Shown piece by piece: positions 43,587 through 55,094 of a stretch of DNA of 64,000 nt. The notes below the pieces were generated by a model that saw only the letters and a list, made by a program, of their open reading frames with translations, was not told where the DNA came from and did not search any database. The DNA is from Chrysemys picta bellii (Eukaryota > Chordata > Testudines > Emydidae), in NCBI RefSeq assembly GCF_011386835.1, contig NC_088800.1, forward strand, positions 11,184,572 to 11,248,571, read 5' to 3'. Both the position numbers and the translations under genes were made by a program. Position 1 is the first letter of the stretch. The number at the start of each line of letters is the position of its first letter.

Positions 43587-44768
43587 GGTATATATAGTCT
43601 TGTTTCTTACGGCACTAGGAAGGAATATGACATGAATATGTCATGCAAAGAAAAAAAAACCCAACAACCTCAAGAGAAATGTGGAGAAATGCTATTTTGG
43701 CGTAGGATACTTGCCAGACATGTCAGCTGATAGCATCCATAGAGCTGGAAGACTGAAAATGAACTGCATTACAACAAACAGAGATTTCACAACTTGAAAG
43801 CAGCACACTGACATTTATATTAGCTCAGTTTGACACAACCTGACGGGTTGCGATTGGATGAAGAGAAACTATCTTCAGCATCCACCCACCTCCCTCTGCC
43901 AGGGCTCCTGACTGTTCCTCTAAAGTGCATCTTTCAGGCCAGGCCTGTGTAGGTAATCGATCATGTAAAAACACGGCCATTTTCAACGGCAGCTGCTGGG
44001 TGAGTGTATGAACAATACATGATAACAATAAAGCCGGTATGAATGGAAATATGTGTTGGGGGAGACACATCAGTAGGCAGAGAGAATGGTGTTTTATTTA
44101 AATCCCATGAGGGGATCTCCTCAATGTGACCAAAGAGCATACAGCTGTGGAGGGAAGGTACCAAGGTGGCTTTAGACACTTGTACCTTCCCTTGAGCCTG
44201 GGCTGCCCCCTGTGCCAGGCCATGCTCCTGGTGCAAATTAGAAGCAGCCTGGCAAACTGAAATCATTCACAGTCTACAGAGAAGAAACAGCCTGGGTTCA
44301 GCTGGGCGGGTTCTGCTGCACTCCCCTGCCCTGTGCCTCAACACTGAGCCGCAGGAGTCACCTTCGGCACTAAGAGGGAAATTCAGTCTCCATGGGCTGC
44401 TTGGGGCACGGACTGTCCCGGTGCTTTTTCTGTCAGGTGCACCATTTGTCCGATGAGAGGAACTACACTGAGAAGAGGCTCGTTTCTCATGGGGTGCTGA
44501 AGAACCATAAGGTGCTGTAACTGTAACATTTCGTAAGCACGCGATGGGATTGTCAGGAGACAGAGCTGGGGGCAATTTTGTATTGACGGCATGAGCAGTC
44601 AGCTCAGCCTGTGTCTGCGCAGTCTCCTGAAAGCACGTAGTTCACCCTGAGCAAAGCGCGGAGCCTTGACACAGGGATTAACTGTTTGTGTCTTTGCTCT
44701 CTTCCCAACACTCAGATTATGGGGGAAACCACACCGGCACAGCTGGATTCCAAATAACCATGTTTATT
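43587..44768. other. Unassigned non-coding DNA
   Basis: No gene recognised. Frames at 43961-44266 and 44267-44575 (minus) have no recognisable domain. Confidence 0.4.
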
Positions 44769-44776
44769 AGCTATGT

Positions 44777-45004
44777 CAGAGTTTCCCAAACTTGGGACGC
44801 CGCTTGTGTAGGGAAAGCCCCTGGCGGGCCGGGCCTGTTTGTTTACCTGCCGCGTCCGCAAGTCCGGCCGATCGTGGCTCCCACTGGCCATGGTTCGCTG
44901 CTCCAGGCCAATGGGAGCTGCTGGAAGCGGCGCGGGCTGAGGGACATACTGGCCCACCAGAGGCTTTCACTACCCAAATGGCGTCCCAAGTTTGGGAAAC
45001 ACTG
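44777..45004. mobile_element. hAT-type MITE, family B
   Basis: Termini 'cagagtttcccaaacttggg' and 'cccaagtttgggaaacactg'. The exact 8-bp duplication 'agctatgt' lies at 44769-44776 and 45005-45012. Body blocks 'aaagcccctggcgggccggg', 'gtttgtttacctgccgcgtc' and 'ctgctccaggccaatgggag' match 20765-20987 and also the left arm of family A. 228 bp, no ORF of its own. Confidence 0.92.
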
Positions 45005-45102
45005 AGCTATGTGCAAATATTCAAGGCCTAACTACCTACGTACATTGATGTTCTGGCGCAGTTCTGATAACTTCAATAGACCAAAAGGAAGACCTGCTAG
45101 AT

Positions 45103-45299
45103 CAGTGGTGGGCAACCTGCGGCCCACAGGCCTCACACGGCCCATCAGAGCAAGCCGCTGGCAGGCTGCCAAACCATTTGTTTACATTTGCATGGCCACC
45201 CGCAGCTCCCAGTGGCCACAGTTCGCCATTCCCAAATGGTTTGGCAGCTTGCCCTAAGGGGGCGCGTGCGGTCTGCGGGCCGCAGATTGCCCACCACTG
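45103..45299. mobile_element. hAT-type MITE, family C
   Basis: Termini 'cagtggtgggcaacctgcgg' and 'cgcagattgcccaccactg' are inverted repeats. Flanks 'tgctagat' (45095-45102) and 'tgctggat' (45300-45307) match at 7 of 8 bases. The middle ('tttgtttacatttgcatgg', 'cgcagctcccagtggccaca', 'gttcgccattccc') is a diverged version of the core shared by families A and B. It lies only 99 bp from a family B copy. Confidence 0.9.
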
Positions 45300-45307
45300 T
45301 GCTGGAT

Positions 45308-45529
45308 AGCTTCTAAACTATTTAAAGGGATATTACTCAATTCCTAGACACAATTTTAATATAGTCCCTCAATTTCTGTAGTCAAACTATACTAGTAACT
45401 TGATCTCTGGTTCAATATTATGCCATTAGTCATATATTTAAAAATCTTTTCTCTTGCCAAGGGGGAAAGAGTGAGCAGAGCTGCATGTGGATGGTTGATC
45501 TCTTTCTCCTTCTGCACAAAATAGCTGAG
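45308..45529. other. Unassigned non-coding DNA
   Basis: Nothing recognised. Confidence 0.4.
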
Positions 45530-45680
45530 GAGAGGCACAGAGACCAGAACTGGCCAAAAATAAAACAATCTTGAGAAAAGTTAATTGGGGGGGGGGGGGG
45601 GGGAGATCAAAATTTAAACATTCAGTAAAAAATTTCATGAACATTTTCAGTTTCAATTTTTTTTAGCCAGCTTTAGTAAT
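45530..45680. repeat. AT-rich dispersed repeat with long G-run
   Basis: 'tcaaaatttaaacattcag', 'aaaatttcatgaacatttt' and the end 'tttagccagctttagt' resemble one end of the AT-rich family (55095-55520). It contains a run of 17 or more G at about 45587-45603. Confidence 0.45.
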
Positions 45681-48145
45681 AAACTACAGAGACTTTCGCC
45701 TATAGGTCAATAGGAAAACACAACCTAGACTGGATTTGGACTATCATTATCTCTTACTGCTCTTGTATGGTCTGTGTGAGATGAGTTGGTGGATCTCTGC
45801 CCAGTTCTTGGTACTGAGGTCTCCACATCCCAAACCCCACAACAGCTGGATCCCCACATTGACAGCCACAGCAGAGAGGCCAAATATCACCTGGGCCACC
45901 GCCACGGTCCTATCTCACACTTAGAAGTGGTTCAGAGCCGATACCTGAAAAGGTCAGAGCTGGGACACCTCTTGGGGAAGCAGAATTGGGAAATTTTGCA
46001 CTGTGTTATGAGTCCTTTGGAGAAAGCCATCCTGAGTCTAAGGCTGTCAATTTGTCTTCAGCATTAAATTCAGGCACAACATTAAAAATAGTTTTAAACA
46101 TCTTTTTAAAACATAGTTGCTTCAACATTTTAACCAAAGAAAGCTCTGAGAAGAGCATTAAAGCAAGAGGCCATCTGGGTCACAGGAATTGTTCACAGCT
46201 GGCTACAGTGCAGTATTTTGTTGCAAACACAGAAAATAACCTTGCACATCAGAAAGAGCAAAATGAAATCTATGAGGAACATTGGCCGCGGCAGCAGCCA
46301 GATATATCCCCTTTTACGTGGTCAGATATGTTTAGCTTTCCTCTCTGATTACTCCAGAATGAAGTCCTGCCTTATGGCACCATAGAGTCCCAGAGAGCCC
46401 CCGAGTCACACATTTGATTCCTTGGTTTATTGGGTGGCTGCAGGCTGCACATATCCAGGGCAAGTGATGTGACACATCCTGTCTTCGGAGAAGGGTCAGT
46501 CAGCTGTACAGCGGTTTGTGCCCTTAGCAGGTGCTTCAATGTCAAAGGTATTAAAGCTCGTTATTTTCTCCTCTCTGCTCAGTACAGTCTAGGTTGTTTT
46601 TTTCCCCCTGCTTCTAATTAAGTTTATAGCCAGTGACTACGAACTGGCCTAAGAGTTGAGCTGTCAAGCTGAGACCACAGAGCCAGCGGCTCACAAACCC
46701 TTCCGGCGGGAAAGAAAAAGGTTCTGAGGGTGGCCATATTGTCTGGAAATTCTTTCTCTCTCTCACGTATTTGCCAATATATCACACCACGCATACACAC
46801 CCTCTACAAAAGATATACACTATCTTGTCCTGCTCTGGTGGATTTTGTTTATCGACATCGACAGCAAGATTCGACCCTTTGATTGCGTCTCTGTTATATC
46901 GACGCAATTCTGGCACTGTATGAGTGTGCCAGTATTTGGTCCTGGATGTAAACATTGGCTCACAAGTGACTCCGGAGGGAAGAGCACCATTTAATGAAGA
47001 CTCTGCCCCGGGACCTGTAACCCACTTTCCCCCTTGACTTCCCATTTAAGAATTTGCCTGGCCTATCCCTGCTTCGCTTGTGAGATGTGATCAGACCTCA
47101 GCCTCCATGGTAATGTGGCTGCCTGCCAAGTGTGTATATTTCCTACAGCCCTTCTGAGCTGTGTGTAGTTGCCTGAGCTCCCTGCAGCGAAGCTGTGGTG
47201 AGAATTGGCTGGTCTCTGCGTGGCACAGCAGTGTGTTCCTCCAGTTCATTTCCCACGTTCAGATCGAAGACGGATAATGATGATGATAAAGCTATCCCAT
47301 CCTGGGGCGGCTCATGCAATCGAATGAGAAGAGGCTTGGTGGAGATTTGTCATTCCAGCTGGCTTTGAAAGGGGTTGAACAAACAACGTGATTGTGATTT
47401 CGACACCATGTGGACAAGACATTGCATTACAGAATCCAAAATCGGGCCCATCCCACTTGCATAAGGAAGTTTGCAGGACAATAACGGATTGTCAAATGCG
47501 TGAGAGATTCCTACTACGGAACGGCTATAAGCACAGAGAGTCACCCAGAGAGTTCCTATGTCACCGTGACTCGGAGGATATATGGCAATGGGATTTCCCA
47601 GCTTCTTTATTATTTTGGGGCTAGATTGTGTGTAGCTATGCAGGGACCGATGAGTGAGCAATAAGCTCCCCCTCTTTGCACTACTGTGCAGGATTCACAC
47701 AAAATAGCAGTCCCTGTGTTCGATGGAGTGCAAAGATTGCTCTTTTTCTTGTGCGTATGACTCTGAAAAGGGGGTGTCTACCATAGGCTAAGACCCCACA
47801 CCTCCCTCACCAGCCAACGGAGTTGGGACGGCACAGTGAGGGGTACAGTCTGATCCACCCTAGTGAATGGAGCAGTTTGTGCACCAGGGAGCAGCAGCGG
47901 TTGTGTTTGTGTCTCTGCAAGGGGCTGTGGCTCCAAAGCTCTTTTTCTTCTTAGTGCAAATTGGATGGTAGGCAGGACAAGAACTGAACTCGGCATAGGG
48001 CACTGAGGGAGAATTCCTCAGGGAGATTGTGGGGTTGGGAAGGGTCAGGCTGGTCTGGAAATAGGGACCAGGATTTAATTGTTGCTGTTACTATAGCTTT
48101 GAAATAAGGCGGCTGTATGACTGGCTGAATGATAAAGTCTTCCAT
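45681..48145. other. Unassigned non-coding DNA
   Basis: About 2.5 kb without a recognised gene or confident repeat. Frames up to 120 codons (45986-46348 plus) have no motif I recognise. 46780-46930 contains 'gtttatcgacatcgacagc' and 'tatatcgacgcaattctgg', mildly self-similar. Confidence 0.4.
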
Positions 48146-48169
48146 CTGGGGGGGGGGGGGGGGGGGGAC
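48146..48169. repeat. Long G homopolymer
   Basis: A run of about 20 G. On the minus strand it lies inside a chance proline-rich frame. Likely length-unstable. Confidence 0.95.
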
Positions 48170-51100
48170 AGTGGTAGGTAAGACAGGGCAATAGTACAAT
48201 GTGATCCAGGGACACCCTCTTTTTTTTAAAAAAAGGCAGAATGACCAGATTACATCACGGAGCATTTTAAACCTTTGATGGGGAGACCTGAGACAGCCCC
48301 AGATCCAGTCATTTGATTTTTTTCCCCACAGGATAATTAACAATATAAAATATAGATGGCTTGGTGCACCCCCACCTCCACCAGTGTCAGGGGCCCATCC
48401 CATGGTCAATGATTGAAATGCTCTGATGGTGTCAGCTCAGCTCTTGCTTCTGCTGCCCGGATTATGCTCACTGCGGAGTTTTAAGGAAACATCTGAAAGT
48501 CCTCTAATTCATTGGTTTATTGAAAAGGATATAATTACCAATCCAAACTGTAACGTGTTTGATTCGCTACTAACCCTTTGAGGCACCTAGGTAGGTGGTG
48601 ATGGTGGGGCGTTCGCTAACTGGTGATTACCAAATTAGTTGCATGATAAAACCTTTTTCAGTACAACTTTTTACAAAAATAAAATGAGTCATGAGATGAT
48701 CTTCTCCTCCAACACGCTGTAATTTTTATTAATTTATTTTTATTAATTTAACGTATGCCACTTTATTAGAACAGAAAAAGAGCGAGCAAAGCACCTGTGT
48801 GCTTTTCAATTCACATTGCAAAAGGCGACAGCATTGAAAAGCAACTGGGAGAATTCCTGAATGTACCGTAGTTATATTTTAAAATCCACATTAATTATAG
48901 ATCCACTTATTCTTCGAAAAGACAGGAGCTGCAGCAGTGCTGGGGGCGGGGGAGGGGTCATGTATAAATTGTCTCCCAAGGACCCCACTGAAATTTCCAT
49001 AACATTCACCATATGACACTGATGTGTGAAAATTGACATGAAGATTTGAAAATTGGGACCGAGGGAGACCAAGCATAAAATAACTTCAATTTTGCGCTCC
49101 CTCTGTCTCTCAGAGGAATAGTGCAGCGGACTGACCAACACAACACAAACAAGCGAAGGGGAGAGAAAAAAAAACTACTCAGGGAGAAGGATAGGAGTTA
49201 TTAAAGAGAAAACACACTCCTCACTCTCAGAGAGAAAGGATGATCAATGGATTTAGTCACAGAGAAATTCAAGCAGAAAATTGCTGCTGTTTTTTATCTG
49301 AGAGGCAGAAAGTTTAACCAAACCAGAATTCTCTCAACTCAGTGGAAGGCAAACAGTAGGGGAACTACCTGAATTCCGAAGCCCTAGGGAAGGACGGGGA
49401 GAGGGGAAATGTATAATTTTGGGATAGCCAAGGATAGCCAAGCAACTACAGGGTAAAATCCTCAAACTCCAAAAGTCCTCAGTCTGATAGAGTCTATAAT
49501 AGGGTTTTGTGCATTTTCCCTCCCTGAGCACCATCCTCAAAAGAAAGACTCCCTTTAATGATAAATTATTTTTCCCCTGATGATTTTAGAGTCATAGCCA
49601 TGACTGGCTATTTTCCAAACTGGTTTATTTTATTGTCTACAATCAAATATGTGTTGCTTTCCCACTTTAGAATTTCCTGGTCCAATCTCTTCCACCTCCA
49701 GTGTCCGTGCCTTAGATAAGGGAACTTACCAAAATCCAGTGGCCAAAACTGAGATTCTGGTCACATTACAGAATGAAGGCAAGTCACTTGACTGAACCTG
49801 GACCAAAAAATAAAGAGCAGCTCTCCAAGATCCCTTCTGTAGCACAAGTAATAATGGATTAACCACATCTATTGCTTTGGGCTGAGACTAAAAGTTGTAC
49901 CTTTTAGGGCAGGCAGCCGAAAACTTGCAATCAATAAGCGGGCTAGAACAATGGCAGGGAAATGGCAAACCGAGAATGTCACAAGTATGAAGAAGAACAC
50001 ACTGGACCATGTGCCCAAGAGATCAGGAGACCATCAGCAGGACCATGGCAAAACACAATGCTCAAATCAATCCAAAACTAACATTGAAACACTTTATGAA
50101 GAATCATTTGTGGATCCTTTTTCTGCCACTCTTGTGACTTCTGAATGTTGTCCTTCATCTAGTGTTTCACTGGGCCCGGGCCTGAGCCCTTCAAATTCAC
50201 AGGTTAATACATCACTGCAAAAAGAGAGGCATTTGGGGTTGGAGTCAATGAACTATGGGGGCAGTAGCAAAGCCTGAAGCACATCTCTTCCAGGTACATT
50301 TGCTCTTCATAGAAAAGGTCATCTAAACAGCCTTTCTAAGAGATAGTAGGTGGTGGCTCATTCATCTAGGATTCAGGTTAGAAAAACATTGACTCCTTAG
50401 AAGAACAGGTTAAAATCTTACCAGGGCCAGCTGAGCTGTTTCTTTATGAGCTTGACAGACTGAGTATCACGCAGTTCAGCACATGGATGTTTTCCTAATG
50501 AAACCATAAAAGTCAAGATCTTGTCTGCTCTGAATGGACATGGCTTCCACGTCTGTGGACAAAAGTTCCCTTCCAAGCACCACTGTGCATTTTCCTGAGC
50601 ACTAGGTGGTTGCTGCCTGCCTGCCTGCTCACCCACCCCAGAGACAGCTGCATTACAGTGGCACCATATGTAGACATAGTTTTGCTCATGATGAAAGCCA
50701 CTATATACATGTGCAGTACTATTGCCTTAAAAATCGGTACTCTTCAAGTTATTGTAAGAAAATGATGCACACGCCAAGGTCAGTCGTAGCAGGAGAGAAT
50801 GTACTACACAGTACTGAACACTTCGCTATCTCACCAGCGGATTTTTCCTTGGTCTGACTTACTTTATTTTATTTCGCTTTGTGGTGATTAGGTTCCTGAT
50901 ACTTGCTGATATGATGCTCTACAAGACATGCTCTGGATTTCATTTATTATGAAGTGAAGTATGTAATAGTGAAAAATAGTTACAGCAATTCCATCTTTCT
51001 CTAGGGTATCTCAGCACCAGTATGGATGACTGCACACACAGCCAGCTCTGTAGAAACAAATGGAGAGGAAATGCAAGTGCAGTGTTTTAAGCTTCTATAT

Positions 51101-51559
51101 ACCTGTTGGATGACCAGGCTATGTGGCAGGCCCATCTTTAATCTAGAAAGGCACTTGACCCAGAGGTCACTTTGTTGGTACCTGCCTGTGCTTCACAAAG
51201 ATTTTAGCCTGGGAAATGTGTGCACAGGCGGAGAGATGATGGGACAGGGAACGGCTGGGATGGAAAGAGACTTCTCCATTTCACAGTCTGCTGGAAATAT
51301 TTATCAAAAGCATCTAGAGGTATTTTAACCACAGCTGGAGGAAAATGCCCCACAATCATTGCACAAACGAAAGCTGACTGCCCCAAACTCTGGACACCCT
51401 CTGCACATTAAAACTGCAGTCCATGAGAAATCCTTTAGGACTAGGGCTACAGTGATAATTCTCGGCGGAAGGCCTGGGCACTACAGGGTGACATGGAATG
51501 CAGGCTCATTCTAAACACCAGCACTGAGACCTATAGATTCACAGGGAATGCAGGGCTCA
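48170..51559. other. Unassigned, repeat-poor non-coding DNA
   Basis: About 3.4 kb with no recognised gene. Frames such as 49951-50277 and 51026-51328 (plus) have no recognisable domain, splice context or codon signal. Confidence 0.4.
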
Positions 51560-51567
51560 TTCTAATC

Positions 51568-51868
51568 CAGGGGTCAGCAACCTTTGGCACGCGGCTCGCC
51601 AGGGTAAGCACCCTGGCGGGCTGGGCCAGTTTGTTTACCTGCCGCGTCTGCAGGTTCAGCCGATCGCAGCTCCCACTGCGAGAAGCGGCGCAGGTCGAGG
51701 AATGTGCTGGCTGTGGCTTCGCGCAGCCCCCATTGGCCTGGAGCGGCAAACCGCAGCCAGTGGGAGCAGCGATCGGCCGAACCTGTGGACGCGGCAGGTA
51801 AGCAAACTGGCCTGGCCCACCAGGGTGCTTACCCTGGCGAGCCGCGTGCCAAAGGTTGCCGACCCCTG
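51568..51868. mobile_element. hAT-type MITE, family A
   Basis: Termini 'caggggtcagcaacctttgg' and 'ccaaaggttgccgacccctg'. The exact 8-bp duplication 'ttctaatc' lies at 51560-51567 and 51869-51876. 301 bp, with a deletion in the left arm where 'cagctcccactg' jumps to 'cgagaagcggcgc'. It belongs mainly to the 'gtttgtttacctgccgcg' subfamily. Confidence 0.93.
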
Positions 51869-51914
51869 TTCTAATCAATCATTGGCACTGGGCACTACAA
51901 AGTTTGTTTAAATT

Positions 51915-52047
51915 AAATTGTAAGGTCTTCAGGGCAGAGACTGTGTTTCTGAATATGTTTGCACAGTGCTCAGTACAATGGGGTCCAAATCCTGACTGAG
52001 GCCTTGGGGCACTCCACCAAAATAAACAAATAATAATAATAATGATT
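51915..52047 (+). mobile_element. MIR/CORE-SINE-like tail
   Basis: 'ttgtaaggtcttcagggcag', 'tttgcacagtgctcagtac', 'aatggggtccaaatcctgac' and 'aataataataataatg' match the order of the 59590-59830 copy. Head missing. Confidence 0.6.
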
Positions 52048-52454
52048 CTGGGGTTTATTTATTTGCCTTCTGCTTTTTGAATTTGCCACCTGCTGGGTGC
52101 ACTCAGGACATCTTTTTGAGTTTTTCTATACAAATGAAAGCTGAGGGTCTCATGTAGTCATATGACTTCAGGAGCTGAGGCATGAAAAACCAAATATCAC
52201 AAGACTTGTGATGAAATGGCAAGACTTAACAACAGCTGTATTCATAATAGTATGATATACAATAAGCACATTCCTAAAAAGCAAGGGCACATTTTCTTAC
52301 ATTTCAATGCACCTTTTCTAACATCTTGTTGCACTATATTAGCTATTGTTTAGCACTAGGTTTCTGTAATCGAGGTCTAATAGGAGCTGACCTCTATTTA
52401 AAAATCTAAATCCTTTTGTGCAATGCCCAGACACGACAAGATTGATTCTTAGAT
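52048..52454. other. Unassigned non-coding DNA
   Basis: Nothing recognised. Confidence 0.4.
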
Positions 52455-52530
52455 CCCTTATGCTGCTGTTAAATTCAGTGAGGTTACACTTGATTTACAC
52501 CATTGTGAGATCAGAATTAGGCCCAGTATT
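52455..52530. repeat. Partial short palindromic element
   Basis: 'ttcagtgaggttacacttg', 'atttacaccattgtgagat' and 'cagaattaggcccag' match the right half of the palindromic family. Confidence 0.55.
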
Positions 52531-53587
52531 TGCATTATTGCTTTTAACTAGCCAAAGATATATTTTAAGGATTTGTTCTCACAGTGGAAGGGTAGCTTCT
52601 GTCCTGAGTTTTGTTTTAATGTTCATGTTTCAAATACAGATTAATGTACTTGAATTTATCAGCCTTAGATCCATCTTGGCTTTTGCATGATCTTTACAGT
52701 GTCTGTCTTCTAAAAGGTGCTTATTAAAAGATGAGCTTTCTTTCTTTTTTAAATCATAGTCCAGATTGTATTGAGTACTTTAGAATATACATATAAAATG
52801 CTTCTGGCTGATTTCATGCAGTTTGGAAATATTAGTCGCTCTGTGAAGTCTGAGATGAAATATTCAAATACAAACGATCTTACCTACCTCAAAAAGGTCT
52901 TCAGAAACCTGCTGCAGGAGAGGTTGGGGAGGAAAGATAACCTAGTCATTAGGGGGAAGGATAGGACAGTCACTGTGATTACCACCATAAGGAAGCATTG
53001 TCAAGGTTACTTTTAAATCCAGAGCAGTAGTAACAAATCAGTTTGTTGAGCATTTTGAACCAGAGATGTACTAAGTAAAAGACACAATCATCAGGCTACA
53101 AGTGCAGAATCATTAGCCATCAGCCTGAGCTACAAAGTTTGAAACTAGATCCAAACTTTCCCAGAGTTTGAGGTTGAGTGTATATTGGAATTTTGGTTGG
53201 CACTCGTCCTTACAGATGATCCAATATTGTAGTTATTTGATAAAGGAAAGGAGAGGAACCTCCAATCTACTTTCCCAAGCACTTGCTCAGAGAGAGTTTT
53301 CCATTTGGAAATACATGATAAATATGGATATGGCTGGGTGGTATTAAACTGGGAAACGTGGATTAATATCAACAAGATCTATGTTATTACAAAATCCCAA
53401 TAAGTGTGTGGACACCTCCTGTTTGCAGACATCCAAAATGTCATGAGGACATTCCTGGTATCTCTACTCTTTAATTTTGTTTGGTTTCATTGTTAAATGG
53501 GAATATCATTCTGGCAATACTGTCACACATCTTTTCACCAACCGTCTTTAATTAACTGAAAGATTATGGGAATACTTCCACAAATTA
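52531..53587. other. Unassigned non-coding DNA
   Basis: No gene recognised. The frame at 52771-53016 looks more protein-like than most, but I recognise no family and there is no supporting splice context. Confidence 0.35.
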
Positions 53588-54300
53588 GGTGCATAGATTC
53601 CCAGGCCAGAAGGGACCATTGTGATCATCTTAGTCTAACTTCCTGTATAACACCGGCCATAGAACTTCCCCAAAATAATTCCTAGACCAGATCTTTTAGA
53701 AAAACACCCAATCTTGATTTAAAAATTGTCAGTGATGGAGAATCACCACAACCTTTAGTAAATTGTTCCAATGGTTATTTACTTCCAGTGTTAAAAATTA
53801 ACACCATATTTTAAGTCTGAATTTGTCTAGCTTCAACTTCCAGCCATTGGATCATGTTATACCTTTCTCTGTAGATTGAAGAACCCATTATTAAATATTT
53901 GTTCCCTACGTAGGTACTTGCAGACTGTAATCAAGTCATCCATTAACCTTCTCTTCCTTAAGATAAATAGATTGAGATCTTTGAGTCTTTTGCTATAATG
54001 CATGTTTTCTAATTCCTTTATCATTCCCGTGGCTCTTCTCTGAATTCTCTCCCAAGTTATCAACATCCTTCTTGAATTGTGGGCACCAGAACTGGACACA
54101 GCATTCCAGCAGTGGTCACAGCGGTGCCAAATACAGAGGTAAAATAACTTATGTGGATTACATTAGCTCTTTTGGCCACAGTGTAACACTGAGAACTCAT
54201 GTTCAGCTGATTTTCTCACCACAACCCCCAAATCTTTTTCATAGTCACTGCTTCCCAGGATAGAGTCCCCCATCCTGTAAGTATGGCTTACGTGACTTCA
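53588..54300 (-). mobile_element. CR1 LINE 3' region, minus strand
   Basis: The minus strand carries the end of the CR1 reverse transcriptase ORF: 53857-54099 translates with WERIQRRATGMIKELE and LRKRRLMDDLITVCKYLR, the conserved tail of ORF2. The 3' UTR runs toward 53588, where the plus strand reads 'aggccagaagggaccattgt'. The copy is 5'-truncated and diverged. It is not a host gene although one frame of 80 codons is intact. Confidence 0.82.
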
Positions 54301-54563
54301 TGAAAATCTCACAGTTGTATGGCATTGTTTGCATGAATTGTAAAATAGCCACAGTAAAGAATCAAGAAGTCAAGGATTTCCACCACAAAAGTATTGCATA
54401 CCATGGGACACAGTAACTGCCTTTCCCAACACTATAGTTGTCAGAAAAACCAATGAAGGTCATGGAAACCTACCTCCTAAAGACGTTCAGTGGCTTGAAG
54501 TGGAAGAGGCTGGTACAGCTGCTGTCCATGGAGTATCTGTTCTGTGATTAAAAAAGGGCTTCA
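54301..54563. other. Unassigned non-coding DNA
   Basis: Nothing recognised. Confidence 0.4.
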
Positions 54564-54651
54564 GGCCCAGATCCTCAAAGGCATTTAGGTGTCTAATTCT
54601 CATTGATTTCAATAGGATTTAGGTGCCTAAACACCTTTGAGGAGCTAGGCC
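54564..54651. repeat. Short palindromic element, best-preserved long copy
   Basis: 'ggcccagatcctcaaaggca' and 'ctttgaggagctaggcc' are inverted arms. The fold continues inward ('tttaggtgtctaatt' with 'gatttaggtgcctaaa') to a centre at 'cattgatttcaat'. Nearly the whole 88 bp is one imperfect hairpin. A deleted relative is at 25801-25847. Confidence 0.8.
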
Positions 54652-55094
54652 TTAGAGTCCAGGGCTGTCATTTCTTTAGCTTTAAATATATAAGTGGAAA
54701 GTCCACTAAGAATATATGAATTTCATTACAAGTTTGGTGCAGCAAAATGTTCATAATTCTCCAGCCCTATAAGCATTTCCTTGTATTTCACAATGGGTCT
54801 TTTGCAAAGAGATTTCTGTGGGGAAGCCACCTTGGCAGTCACATTTTTGTTTTTTATAAATCTGACCCCTGGTTGGTATTTGGTGGCTTTCCTCTTGCAT
54901 GCATGTTTTCTCCTAGTGATCTGCTTTTTATTAGAAATACCCCCAACCAAGAATCAGGATCCCAAATCCCCTGAACTTTTTGAATCTTCACAATAATATA
55001 AACCCATCACAAGATGTGAGTTTTGTAAATAGGTTGAAACAGCTCCCTAGATTCAAGCATCTGAGCGTAAGATTCTCTGGCGTGTTTCTCTGGT
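54652..55094. other. Unassigned non-coding DNA
   Basis: No gene recognised; overlapping frames on both strands near 54726-54996 have no known motif. Confidence 0.4.

Noticed and set aside
46782..46935. Possible Harbinger fragment with 'atcgac' words
   Set aside because: A few 'atcgac' words resemble the MITE at 40544 but there are no termini or ordered blocks.
53857..54099. 80-codon minus-strand frame
   Set aside because: Matches the C-terminal part of CR1 ORF2; not a host exon.
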